A DNA stretch of 64,000 nucleotides, from NCBI RefSeq assembly GCF_029626035.1, contig NZ_JARUBE010000003.1:496001-560000 (forward strand). The letters run 5' to 3'. Source of the DNA: Micromonospora sp. WMMD980. GTDB taxonomy: Bacteria; Actinomycetota; Actinomycetes; Mycobacteriales; Micromonosporaceae. Made by a program: the position numbers and the translations under genes. Shown here piece by piece: positions 17,108-24,845 of this stretch (its first letter is position 1; each line of letters starts with the position of its first letter). The notes beneath the pieces are model-generated. The model was given only the letters and a program-made list of their open reading frames with translations, was not told where the DNA came from and did not search any database.

Positions 17108-19061
17108 GGCGGCCGGGCGACACCGGCTCGTCGGAGCCGACGGTGGCGGGCCCCGGCCCGGCGGGCTCCGGTTCGGCGAAGTCCGGCTCGTCCGCCGGTC
17201 CGGCCGGCCCGGGCCCGGGGTGGCTCCCGTCCTCGCCGCCGCCCAGGGACGGGTGCGTCGGCAGGCTGGCGGCGAGCGTGAGCGCCGAGCGCAGCAGCGG
17301 CAGGGCGGCCAGCGCGGTCGCGCCCTCGCCCAGGTCGAGGCGGAGATCCAGCAGCGGCGTCAGGCCGAGCACGTCGGCGGCGAGCCGCACGCCGGGCCGG
17401 CCGCCATGGTCGGGCAGCAGGCACCAGTGCCGGGCCTGCCCGGCCAGGTCGCGGCTGACCATGCCGGCGGCGGTGCCGACCGGGCCGTCCAGCAGCACGG
17501 GGACCCGCCGGGCGGTGGCCCCGAGCAGCACGCCGGTGGCCATCGCGATGTCGCCGCCGCCCAGCTCGGCCAGGATGTCCTTGGCCTCACGGGGGGAGCG
17601 CCGGGTGCGGTGCAGCGCGTCCCGCACGGCCGCGCAGCGGACCATCCAGGCGTTGTCGTCGATCTCGCCCTGCTCGGTCACCACCCGGCCGAGCACCGCC
17701 GGCGGTTCCGCGCCGGCGGTGGCCGCCAGCACCGCCGCGGCGGCCGCCTCGGCGCCGGCCCCGCAGGCCGCCAGCACCAGCAGCTGTACGCCGGCGTCGG
17801 CGGCCTGCTCGGCCAGTCGCCAGCCGTAGCGCAGCGCCGACTCGACCTGGTCGGCGTCGAGCGCCGGGCCGTCCTCGAACGCCGCCGACCCGGGGGCCTC
17901 GACCACCTGGAGACTGGCGCCGTTCTGGGCCGCCAGCCGGGCCAGCGCGCCCTGCCCGGCGCGGGCCTGTCGGGCCCGCCGGGCGGACTCGCCGGGCACC
18001 GCGCCGGCGGACGCCCCGCCGGCGTGGTCGCCGTGCAGCAGCAGCACCCGGACCTCGTCCCAGGGTCGGGGGGTCGCGGTGCCCTGGGTGGCGGCGGCGA
18101 AGCCGACCACCTGTTCCAGCACGCCGAGGCCGGCGCCGGGGAGGTCCAGGGTGGCGAGCCGGTCGACCGCCTGCGGGCCGGTGTAGTCGTCCGGCATCGG
18201 CAGTTCCATGCCGGGCTGGATGACCAGGCCGGTGGCGATCATCGGCAGAGCCATGGTGGGCGCCGCCCAGTCCCCGCCGCCGGCCGTGCCGCCGCCCGGC
18301 GCGGCCGGCGGCGGCGTCGCGGCGGGAGTGAGCACCTCCGGCAGCGGCGCGTCCGGCGCGACGCTTCCCGGTCGACGCCCGGTGGACGTGGTCGACCGGT
18401 CCGTCCCGGCCCACGCCGGCGTGCCGGCCTGGTCGAGGTCGGCCGGCGTGCCGTGGCCCGGCTGCGGTGCGGCGTGGGCGGGCGGCGCGGCGTGGACGGG
18501 CGGTGCCGGAGCGGCGGTGGGCTTGAGCCAGGCGGTCTGCCCGGCGACCACGAGCACGACCGCGTCGCAGGCGTCGGCCACCGCGCGGTTTGTCGCGCCC
18601 AGCGCGTCGGTGAACGCCCGGCCCAGCGGCGTGGTGGGCACCAGCGACAGCCCGACCTCGGGGCTGACCAGCACCAGCCGCGCCTCGCTGGCCCGCACCG
18701 CCGAGGCCAGCTCGGCGATGGTGGCGGTGTCGTCGGCCGGCTGGTGGGTGGGGTCGAGCAGCACCGTCACCCAGCCGCCCAGGTCGTCCACGAGCAGCGT
18801 GTCGTGCGGGCCGGCGGCGGTGATCACCTCGGCCAGCCGGCCCGGGTCCGCCGCCGTCTCCTCGGTGGTCCAGCTCCCCGGCCGTCGGGCCCGGTGCGTG
18901 GCGAGGCGGGCCGCCCACTCGGTGTCGTCCGGGTCACCGGCGGGGGCGGTGGCCACGTAGCGGACCATGGGCGCGTCGGCGACCAACGACTCGGCGAACC
19001 CGGACTTGCCGGAGCGGATACCGCCGAGCACCAGGAGGGTGTGCCACCCGTCAACGGACAT
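17097..19061 (-). CDS. cobUT: CobU-CobT fusion: cobinamide kinase/guanylyltransferase + DMB phosphoribosyltransferase-like
   Basis: 654 residues. Residues 1-185 are CobU/CobP: P-loop GGIRSGKS (13-20), the RYVATAP strand, an ATHRARRP motif with His56 as the likely guanylylated residue, and LLVDDLGGWVT. A Pro/Ala/Thr-rich linker covers about 185-285. Residues 285-610 resemble CobT (nicotinate-nucleotide:DMB phosphoribosyltransferase): AKDILAELGGGDIAMATGVLLG, PVLLDGPVGTAAG and GEGATALAALP, whose Glu579 aligns with the catalytic base of CobT. The usual GIGNTT substrate loop is not present; the equivalent region reads HAGGASAG. A Pro/Glu-rich tail follows. ATG 19061. It is coupled to cobS. Whether the CobT half is active is uncertain. 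Confidence 0.88.
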   Translation of the reverse strand: MSVDGWHTLLVLGGIRSGKSGFAESLVADAPMVRYVATAPAGDPDDTEWAARLATHRARRPGSWTTEETAADPGRLAEVITAAGPHDTLLVDDLGGWVTVLLDPTHQPADDTATIAELASAVRASEARLVLVSPEVGLSLVPTTPLGRAFTDALGATNRAVADACDAVVLVVAGQTAWLKPTAAPAPPVHAAPPAHAAPQPGHGTPADLDQAGTPAWAGTDRSTTSTGRRPGSVAPDAPLPEVLTPAATPPPAAPGGGTAGGGDWAAPTMALPMIATGLVIQPGMELPMPDDYTGPQAVDRLATLDLPGAGLGVLEQVVGFAAATQGTATPRPWDEVRVLLLHGDHAGGASAGAVPGESARRARQARAGQGALARLAAQNGASLQVVEAPGSAAFEDGPALDADQVESALRYGWRLAEQAADAGVQLLVLAACGAGAEAAAAAVLAATAGAEPPAVLGRVVTEQGEIDDNAWMVRCAAVRDALHRTRRSPREAKDILAELGGGDIAMATGVLLGATARRVPVLLDGPVGTAAGMVSRDLAGQARHWCLLPDHGGRPGVRLAADVLGLTPLLDLRLDLGEGATALAALPLLRSALTLAASLPTHPSLGGGEDGSHPGPGPAGPADEPDFAEPEPAGPGPATVGSDEPVSPGRRAD

Positions 19062-19063
19062 GC

Positions 19064-19077
19064 CCGTACCTTAGTTC
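19064..19077. repeat. 14-bp direct repeat, left copy (possible att site)
   Basis: CCGTACCTTAGTTC lies three bases upstream of the cobUT start and recurs exactly at 22574-22587. The two copies bracket the decayed XRE/IS segment. This A/T-containing 14-mer is unexpected by chance in such GC-rich DNA. It may mark the ends of an inserted segment, though no integrase remains. Confidence 0.4.
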
Positions 19078-19307
19078 GCTCGCTTGGAGTATGGGCACGG
19101 CGGCCCAGCCGCTCTGAGGATCGAGACTCCGAAGCGAGTCCGGTGCACTGTCACCGACTCGGCACCGCGCGGACGCCCCCTCTGGGGGTATTGCTCGTCT
19201 AACTGATCGCAGACTTGAGCAATAGAGGAGCGGGCTTTGTGCACCGCCTATGAAGTGGACCAGCGCCAGTACCCATCAGCCCTGAGTCGGCGGCTGCGGC
19301 TAAACCC

Positions 19308-19624
19308 CTACGGGACGGTTGCGGGTCGCCTCGTGGCCGGGAGTCGCGCCGGAGCCTTCTGAGCCACTACGCGTGGAGCCAGGCGGGCCGGAGGCACCTC
19401 GACACGGATACCCGCCCGCATCACGTACAGCTCGCGCTTGGCGATGGCCTCACCCCTGGGGCCGAGCACGTACCCGTCAGCCACATCCAGCCGTTGTACG
19501 GGTCGATCTCACCGACTGACACGAGCCGGACCCGCAGCGCCCGGTTGCCGCCGAACTGAGGTGAGCAGTCACGCCCGATCAGCAGCACGTCTCCCGGCTT
19601 GAACGGGAGCTTGGGTTCAGTCAT
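19308..19624 (-). pseudogene. Frameshifted small actinobacterial gene paired with an XRE regulator
   Basis: From ATG 19624 the frame reads MTEPKLPFKPGDVLLIGRD, then GGNRALRVRLVSVGEIDPYNGWMWLTG. This resembles small proteins that accompany XRE/TPR regulators in actinomycetes. Near 19471-19474 the frame is lost by one missing base. The next frame continues the family-like sequence YVLGPRGEAIAKRELYVMRA to a TAG at 19308-19310. The intact product would be about 105 residues, perhaps an SH3-like beta barrel around the PGDVLLI segment. Either a genuine frameshift mutation or a base-calling error. The neighbouring regulator gene is also broken, which favours real decay. Confidence 0.65.
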
Positions 19625-19912
19625 GAGGGCCAGTGCCCCCGGTTGATCGGAATGCGGTGACGCACGCGGCAGGGCAGCTCCGACCCGCACCGGCAGACCC
19701 GACGCCACCGTGCCCAGCTCCACACCGGCCGATGGCGACGCGCGAACGTCAGCGCGGTAGTCAGCAGGTATTCGTCGTACGACGGCACTACACGCCCTCG
19801 CCGTCAAGTAGGGGGCGTGCTGGCCTGGCGTCGTTCCACAAGCGGACCAACACGCCCGCGCTTGACGTTAGGGAGCGACTACAGAGAGTGGCGTAACGGC
19901 CAGTTACCAGTC
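19625..19912. other. Non-coding spacer between the two decayed genes
   Basis: 288 bp upstream of the 19308-19624 remnant and downstream of the XRE remnant. I see no convincing coding sequence in it. It probably contains the promoter of the small gene. Confidence 0.5.
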
Positions 19913-21072
19913 CTAGACGGGCTCGCCGTTGGGAGCGAGCGGGTCAATGTTGAGGCGGGTGGCCAGGTCCCGGAGCTGGTCAGATCCGCCTCGGGTGCGG
20001 GAATCCCTGACCATCTGACCCACGATCTCCCGTACGGTCGGGCGGGACCGAAGCTCACTCTTGGACACCTGATCCGCCGTCAGGAACTGGCGTACCGCGC
20101 CTTCACTGTCACCGGCCAGGTACAGCCCTCGGCCAGCGCCGATGTGGAGGTGGGCGAGACGCTGGCGCGTCCGCAGCGCCGTCCGGTCGACGCGACGGGC
20201 GTACTCCGGTGCCCGCTCGGGCTCGCCGTTCTCCAAGGCGATGTTGACGCGCCACACGCCGACGTTGGCGGGCGTGAACTCCATCCGCCACGGGTCCGAG
20301 CCGGTGAGCTGCGCGACCCGCTCTGCCTCTGCGAAGTGGGCGGATGCCTCCTCGGCCTGGTCGAGCGACGCGGCAGTCAGGGCGGCTTGAAGCTGATGCA
20401 TCCCGTAACCAAGTGCGGGCCTCGTCCGTCTCGGGCGCGTCACCGATCGCGTCGGCAGCAGCTCCGGCGACCGCCAGAGAGCGCCGGCGGCCACCCGCCG
20501 TGCCCGAGGCTAGGGCGGTCTGGGCTGAAGCGAAGTCGGCCGCAGCGGAGCTGATCGGGTCGCCGAGGAGCTGTGCGGCGAGCTGCGCCCGCTCGGCGAG
20601 CCGGGCCGATAGGTCTACGTGACCGAACGGCTTGATGGTGAGGGCGGCACACACCGACGCGCGGACGAACTGGGTCAGTCCCTCGCGCTCGGTGCGCTTG
20701 TGGCCGTTGGCGAGTCGGCGGGACTCCCCGACGATCACCGGCAGGAGCTGAGCCAACGTCTCATAGTCACAAGCCATGCGCGCGGCGAGCGCCTGATCCA
20801 CGAGCGCCGTCAACCGGGCCAGCTCGACTGGCGTTGCCGTCTCCGGCTCATCATCGAGCGCGCCCCGGAGCGCTGGCACTGCCGAGTAGATTGACAGCTC
20901 ATGCCGGTCGCGCGGCTCTTGGGGCTGGCCGAGGAGATCCGTGGGGCTGACGCCGATGGCCGCTGCCAGCTCATAGAGCAACGATCGCTTGGTGACGGGA
21001 CGGTGCCCATTCTCGATCATGGAGATGTACTCGCGGGATTTCCCCACCCGGTCGGCTACAGATCTTGAATGG

Positions 21073-21846
21073 TCAGGTTGTGTCGGGTTCGAGGGTCAGG
21101 CCGGTGTGAGCGAGGAACCCGTCGAGTAGGTCGGGTCGGTACTGGATGCTCTTGAGCCGATTCTTGATGATCGCAAGGAGGTGGTCGACGCCGGTGACGG
21201 CGAGGTTGCCGATGCTGCGTTTCAGGTGAGACCAGACGCCCTCGGTCGGGTTCAGGTCGGGGGCGTAGGCGGGGAGCCGAATGACGTGGAGCCAGTCCCG
21301 GGCGTTGATCATCTGCCGCATGGCGGCGGAGACGTGGGTGTTCAGGTTGTCCCAGACGCACACGATCGGGCCGCCGAGCTGCTGGTGGGCGGCGTCGAGC
21401 AGGGCGATGTAGTCGCGTTCGCTGAAGCTGCGTCGTTCGTTCTTGCGGCCGCGGTGCACGATCGTGCGGTAGATCAACCGGGACCGTTCGCCGGGCCGGT
21501 AACAGGTCAACCCGGCGATCGACACGCGACCGGACCCCTTGCCGGACACCGGGACGACCGGGGTGCGGCCGCGTCGGCCCCAGGTGCGGGCCTTCGGAGG
21601 GCGCAGCGTCTGACCGGCCTCGTCCTCGAAGACCAGCCACGCCTGTCGCTGCGCCGCTACCGTTTTCCCGCCGGCCACGTCTCCCGCCGCCAGGTGGTAA
21701 TCGCGGCCTCGTCGCGCTCGACCGCGCGGTGCTTGGGCACCTGCACCGACCAGCCCAGCCGGTACATCACATTCGCGGTGCCACGCAGCGTGTACCGGAC
21801 GCGGAACATCCGGGCGATCAGGTCCGACACCCGCGCCAGGGTCCAC
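21073..21846 (-). CDS. IS630-type transposase, downstream frame (DDE catalytic half)
   Basis: The useful part begins at the frameshift near 21663 (TVAAQRQAWLVFEDEAGQ) and runs to 21073. The catalytic triad is visible: Asp in VFEDEAGQ, Asp in CVWDNLNTH, Glu in NPTEGVWSHLKR. Other family marks are PVVPVSGKGSGRVSIAGL and IRLPAYAPDLNP. The codons upstream of 21665 in this frame are only the shadow of the other transposase frame, so independent initiation is unlikely. The protein is expected to be made as a -1 frameshift fusion. Confidence 0.9.
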   Translation of the reverse strand: MDPGAGVGPDRPDVPRPVHAAWHRECDVPAGLVGAGAQAPRGRARRGRDYHLAAGDVAGGKTVAAQRQAWLVFEDEAGQTLRPPKARTWGRRGRTPVVPVSGKGSGRVSIAGLTCYRPGERSRLIYRTIVHRGRKNERRSFSERDYIALLDAAHQQLGGPIVCVWDNLNTHVSAAMRQMINARDWLHVIRLPAYAPDLNPTEGVWSHLKRSIGNLAVTGVDHLLAIIKNRLKSIQYRPDLLDGFLAHTGLTLEPDTT

Positions 21847-22151
21847 CGCTGATCGACACCGAACCCGTGCGCCGCCGGACCCTCGTCCAGGGCGTCGGCC
21901 AGGCGCCGCAGCCGGGCCTCATCCAGGCGGCACCGAGACCCGCCAGGTCCCTTCGAGGCAAGGGCATCCTCGCCGCCGGCCTTCCACCGCTTGCGCCATC
22001 CGTACACCGCGGTCTGCGACACCCGCAGCCGGCGCGCGATTTCCGGCACCGACACGTCCTGGGCGAACCACCCGGCCGCCTGCCGCCGCACCGCCTCACG
22101 CTTTGCCCGCCCCCGCGCGGACAATCCACCTCCATCGGGATACCTCATCAT
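21657..22151 (-). CDS. IS630-type transposase, upstream frame (DNA-binding half)
   Basis: 164 residues. The N-terminal half is a helix-turn-helix domain: VSVPEIARRLRVSQTAVYGWRKRW. A second winged-helix-like region follows (DQRWTLARVSDLIARMFRVR, YTLRGTANVMYRLGW), as in IS630 transposases. The frame ends at a TAG at 21657 just after a GGGAAAA slippery heptamer. Alone it would be a DNA-binding protein lacking the catalytic domain. With a -1 frameshift it continues into the DDE frame to give a protein of about 359 residues. ATG 22151 or 22148. Confidence 0.9.
   Translation of the reverse strand: MMRYPDGGGLSARGRAKREAVRRQAAGWFAQDVSVPEIARRLRVSQTAVYGWRKRWKAGGEDALASKGPGGSRCRLDEARLRRLADALDEGPAAHGFGVDQRWTLARVSDLIARMFRVRYTLRGTANVMYRLGWSVQVPKHRAVERDEAAITTWRRETWPAGKR
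21663..21669 (-). other. -1 ribosomal frameshift heptamer in the transposase
   Basis: On the coding strand the zero-frame codons GCG GGA AAA CGG TAG contain G GGA AAA, a canonical X XXY YYZ slippery site two codons before the stop. Slipping back one base gives ACG GTA GCG GCG, the exact frame of the DDE half. IS630 elements with split frames commonly use this mechanism. Confidence 0.75.
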
Positions 22152-22305
22152 CCCGGCCTACGCCTCCGCGCCACGAAGATCACGCCGACACGCCGAACCA
22201 CAGTGGACAAACCTGGCCGTTCAAGATCTGTAGCTCCTGCTGCGTCAATCCGGCGATGTCCCGCCAGTTCGCCACGCGGAACCCGATCCACTGTTCGCTG
22301 CGCAT

Positions 22306-22752
22306 GAGGCGTTCCCTCCCGCTCGGGTGCACTCCTGTTCGAACGTACCCCGTAAGCGGTGCATTCCCCTACGTAGCTGATGCCCGTTTCGCTGAGGCGG
22401 AAAGTCCGGGGAGAGCCCGGGGGGGTGTCGACGTTTGCCCTGCTAGAGATGAGGACAAAGCGCCGGATAGATCACCAGAAGCAGCCTCTGAGCTGCGGAA
22501 ACACCAGAGGTCAAACACGCGACCAGCCCGAAGGTGGCAGGCCCGGAAACCCGATTTTCCTCACTGGAACTATCCGTACCTTAGTTCTCCCGTCGTCGTG
22601 CCACCTCACCCCCTCCCGACCGTGATCTTGCCGTTCCGCACCGGCCGTGATCGGCATGATCCATGTGGCGGCGGGCCGTCGCCCGGCGGGCCGACTAGGC
22701 TTGCGAGGGTTTCCGGCCCTGCGGGGCGACGGCGGCGAGGGGGAGACGCGGC
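22306..22752. other. 447-bp gene-free region
   Basis: Upstream of both the broken XRE gene and the next backbone gene. I see no credible gene: the frame at 22380-22625 has no ribosome site and no recognisable protein character. Base composition is more A/T-rich than its surroundings between about 22440 and 22600. It contains the right copy of the 14-bp repeat (22574-22587). Confidence 0.6.
22574..22587. repeat. 14-bp direct repeat, right copy (possible att site)
   Basis: CCGTACCTTAGTTC, identical to 19064-19077. With the left copy it delimits a 3.5-kb segment holding the two decayed regulatory genes and the IS. Ordinary backbone genes resume within 170 bp on this side. Confidence 0.4.
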
Positions 22753-22953
22753 ATGGCGTGGAGCTGGCGGTACGAGGGCACGAACGGCGACCGGGTCGAC
22801 GGGCCAGGCGAGTCGTTCACGAGTCAGGCGGACGCCGAGTCGTGGATCGGCCAGACCTGGCGGGACCTCGCGACGTCCGGCGTCACCTCCGTCGCGCTGG
22901 TCGAGGACGACCGGGTGGAATACCGGATGAGCCTGCAGCCTCCGGCCGAATGA
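22753..22953 (+). CDS. Small conserved actinobacterial protein
   Basis: 66 residues: MAWSWRYEGTNGDRV, then SFTSQADAESWIGQTWRDLA, SGVTSVALVED and YRMSL. Acidic with many aromatic residues and no membrane segment. I recognise it as a small family conserved in actinobacteria, without assigned function. The AESWIG and W-R-L-A spacing suggests one helix packed on a short beta sheet. Its stop overlaps the start of the site-2 protease gene (ATGA), so the two are translationally coupled; a role connected to that protease is an inference from position only. Confidence 0.75.
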   Translation: MAWSWRYEGTNGDRVDGPGESFTSQADAESWIGQTWRDLATSGVTSVALVEDDRVEYRMSLQPPAE

Positions 22954-23747
22954 CCGGCTACGACCGCCCGGGCGACCCGCTGGTCCTCGGCGTGCCCCGG
23001 GCGGCGTTCCGGCCGAGTCCGATCTTCCTGGCCCTGGTCGCGCTCTTCGTGGCCGGCGGCGCGATGACCTGGCACGGGTTCGGCAACGTCCGGTTCGACG
23101 TGTTCCTCTTCGTGGTCTCCGGCTGGCTGGTCTCGCTCTGCCTGCACGAGTACGCGCACGCCGTGGTCGCCTACCGGGCCGGCGACCGGGACATCGCCCA
23201 CCGCGGCTACCTGACGCTCAACCCGCTGAAGTACACCAGCCCGCTGCTGTCGATCGTGCTGCCGGTGGTCGTGGTGCTGCTCGGCGGCATCGGCCTGCCC
23301 GGCGGCGCGGTCTGGGTGGACCGGCACGCCATTCCCGGCCGGCTGCGGCACACCCTGGTCAGCCTGGCCGGTCCGGCCACCAACGTGCTGTTCACGCTGG
23401 TGCTGGTGGTGGCCGTGACCTGGGGGCCGGCGCGGGGTGGGCCGCTGGAGTTCTGGGCCGGCGTCGGTCTGCTCGCGTTCCTCCAGCTCATGGCGAGCGT
23501 GCTCAACCTGCTGCCGGTGCCCGGGCTGGACGGCGGCAACATGATCCAGCCCTGGCTCAGCCCCGCCTACCGGCGGATGTACGACCTGTTCGCCCCGTAC
23601 GGATTCATCCTGCTCTTCGCGCTGCTGTGGAGTCCGCAGATCGGCGGCGTGTTCTTCGGCGCGGTCTTCGCGGTCGGCGACGCGCTCGGCCTCCCGCCCG
23701 ATCTCTACCGCCTCGGGCTCTACCTGATCCGCTTCTGGCAGGGCTGA
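22950..23747 (+). CDS. Site-2 protease-like (M50) zinc metalloprotease, membrane
   Basis: 265 residues with about six hydrophobic spans. The zinc-binding HEYAH (in SLCLHEYAHAVVAYRAG) lies in a membrane helix, and the second motif NLLPVPGLDGG supplies the third ligand Asp, both diagnostic of M50 intramembrane proteases. No PDZ or CBS domain is present, so it is the minimal form seen widely in bacteria. The target is unknown: S2P enzymes commonly clip anti-sigma factors or transmembrane regulators. ATG 22950 overlaps the stop of the preceding small gene. A perfect 22-bp hairpin follows the stop. Confidence 0.9.
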   Translation: MTGYDRPGDPLVLGVPRAAFRPSPIFLALVALFVAGGAMTWHGFGNVRFDVFLFVVSGWLVSLCLHEYAHAVVAYRAGDRDIAHRGYLTLNPLKYTSPLLSIVLPVVVVLLGGIGLPGGAVWVDRHAIPGRLRHTLVSLAGPATNVLFTLVLVVAVTWGPARGGPLEFWAGVGLLAFLQLMASVLNLLPVPGLDGGNMIQPWLSPAYRRMYDLFAPYGFILLFALLWSPQIGGVFFGAVFAVGDALGLPPDLYRLGLYLIRFWQG

Positions 23748-23792
23748 CCCGGCTCTCCCCGGGCCGGCGACGCCGGCCCGGGGAGAGCCGGG
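23748..23792. terminator. Strong hairpin between M50 and AKR genes
   Basis: Perfect 22-bp inverted repeat, left arm CCCGGCTCTCCCCGGGCCGG plus CG, with a one-base centre. It lies between the convergent stops at 23747 and 23795 and probably terminates both. Confidence 0.85.
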
Positions 23793-23794
23793 CG

Positions 23795-24793
23795 TCACGG
23801 ACGCTGCGCCGGGCTCTCGGTCTTCGCCGGGTCCCGCTCGGTCACCGGCTCGACGATCTCGTCGATCGCCTTGAGCAGGCCGGCGTCGAGCTTCACGCCG
23901 GCCGCCTTCACGTTGTCGTGCACCTGCTCGGGCCGGGACGCGCCGATGATGGCCGAGGCGACGTTCGGGTTCTGCAGCACCCAGGCGACGGCGAGCTGCG
24001 GCATGGTCAGCCCGGCCTGCTCGGCGATCGGCTTGAGCTGCTGCACCCGGGTGAGCACGTCGTCGGTGAGCCACCGGGCGATGAAGTTCGCGCCGGACTT
24101 TTCGTCGGTGGCGCGGGAGCCGGCCGGCGGCGGCTGACCGGGCAGGTACTTCCCGGAGAGCACGCCCTGCGCCATCGGCGACCAGACGATCTGGCTCACG
24201 CCCAGGTCCTCGCTGGCCGGGATCACCTCGGTCTCGATGACCCGCCACAGCATCGAATACTGTGGCTGGTTGGAGATCAGCGGGATGCGCAGCTCGCGGG
24301 CGAGCGCGTGCGCCTCGCGCAGCTGCGCCGCCGTCCACTCGGACACGCCGATGTAGTGCGCCTTGCCGGAGTGGACGACGTCGGCGAACGCCTCCATGGT
24401 CTCCTCCAGCGGCGTGCTGACGTCGTAGCGGTGGGCCTGGTAGAGGTCGACGTGGTCGGTCTGCAGGCGGCGCAGCGAGCCGTCGATCGACTCCATGATG
24501 TGCTTCCGGGACAGGCCGCGGTCGTTGCGGCCCGGGCCGGTCGGCCAGTACACCTTGGTGAAGATCTCCAGCCCCTCGCGGCGCTCGCCCTTCAGCGCCC
24601 GGCCGAGCACCGACTCGGCCTGGGTGCCGGCGTAGACGTCGGCGGTGTCGAAGGTGGTGATGCCGCTGTCGAGGGCGGCCCGGACGCAGGCGACCGCGGC
24701 CTCCTCCTCGACCTGCGAGCCGTGGGTGATCCAGTTGCCGTACGAGATCTCGCTGACCAGCAGGCCGGAGCGGCCCAGGTGTCGGAATTCCAT
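23795..24793 (-). CDS. Aldo/keto reductase, K+-channel beta-subunit-like
   Basis: 332 residues. The tetrad Asp49/Tyr54 (FDTADVYAG), Lys80 (EIFTKVYWPTG) and His121 (LYQAHRYD) is complete. The pattern RHLGRSGLLVSEISYGNW, SEWTAAQLREAHALA and QPQYSMLWR places it in the branch related to voltage-gated K+ channel beta subunits (AKR6/YghZ-like), which reduces methylglyoxal and similar carbonyls with NADPH. ATG 24793. It is transcribed alone, 52 bp downstream of the stop of the WG-repeat gene on the same strand. Confidence 0.92.
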   Translation of the reverse strand: MEFRHLGRSGLLVSEISYGNWITHGSQVEEEAAVACVRAALDSGITTFDTADVYAGTQAESVLGRALKGERREGLEIFTKVYWPTGPGRNDRGLSRKHIMESIDGSLRRLQTDHVDLYQAHRYDVSTPLEETMEAFADVVHSGKAHYIGVSEWTAAQLREAHALARELRIPLISNQPQYSMLWRVIETEVIPASEDLGVSQIVWSPMAQGVLSGKYLPGQPPPAGSRATDEKSGANFIARWLTDDVLTRVQQLKPIAEQAGLTMPQLAVAWVLQNPNVASAIIGASRPEQVHDNVKAAGVKLDAGLLKAIDEIVEPVTERDPAKTESPAQRP

Positions 24794-24845
24794 GCCCCGA
24801 CCCTAGCCCCGCACGGCGCGGAGCACCCGTCGTGACTCCCCGCCC

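Larger units (their letters stand above)
21059..22230 (-). mobile_element. IS630-family insertion sequence, 1172 bp
   Basis: The ends are CAGATCTTGAATGGTCAGG at the left and, read inward from the right, CAGATCTTGAACGGCCAGG: a terminal inverted repeat of 21 bp with two mismatches. Both ends are flanked by TA (21057-21058 and 22231-22232), the target duplication typical of IS630/Tc1 elements. Removing the element and one TA restores a continuous reading frame of the interrupted XRE gene. It carries two overlapping transposase frames and looks intact, so it may still be mobile. Confidence 0.93.
19913..22305 (-). pseudogene. XRE/TPR-type regulator broken by an IS and a frameshift
   Basis: The N-terminus is at 22231-22305: ATG 22305 encodes MRSEQWIGFRVANWRDIAG and LTQQEL. 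The gene resumes at 21058 with ADRVGKSREYISMIENGHRP, rebuilding a textbook HTH_3 domain once the 1172-bp IS is removed. The helical (TPR-like) sensor region follows: AALTIKPFGHVDLSARLAER, LLGDPISSAAADFASAQTAL. At about 20407 one extra base shifts the frame (TDEARTW, then YGMHQLQAALTAASL in the next frame). Translation then continues to a TAG at 19913 with QLTGSDPWRMEFTPANVGVW and LYLAGDSEGAVRQFLTADQV. The intact protein would be near 395 residues. A GGGAGGGAA ribosome site precedes the ATG. It is now certainly non-functional as written. Confidence 0.85.

Noticed and set aside
16839..19202. A 787-codon plus-strand frame opposite cobS/cobUT
   Set aside because: Same cause: complementary strand of genuine cobalamin genes, with no protein family character.
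19062..19307. Cobalamin riboswitch upstream of cobUT
   Set aside because: I looked for the conserved B12-box and stem elements and saw none. Only a weak 7-bp inverted repeat (19190-19223) is present.
22380..22625. 81-codon frame in the XRE-island border
   Set aside because: Lies in A/T-richer non-coding DNA with no ribosome site and no recognisable domain.
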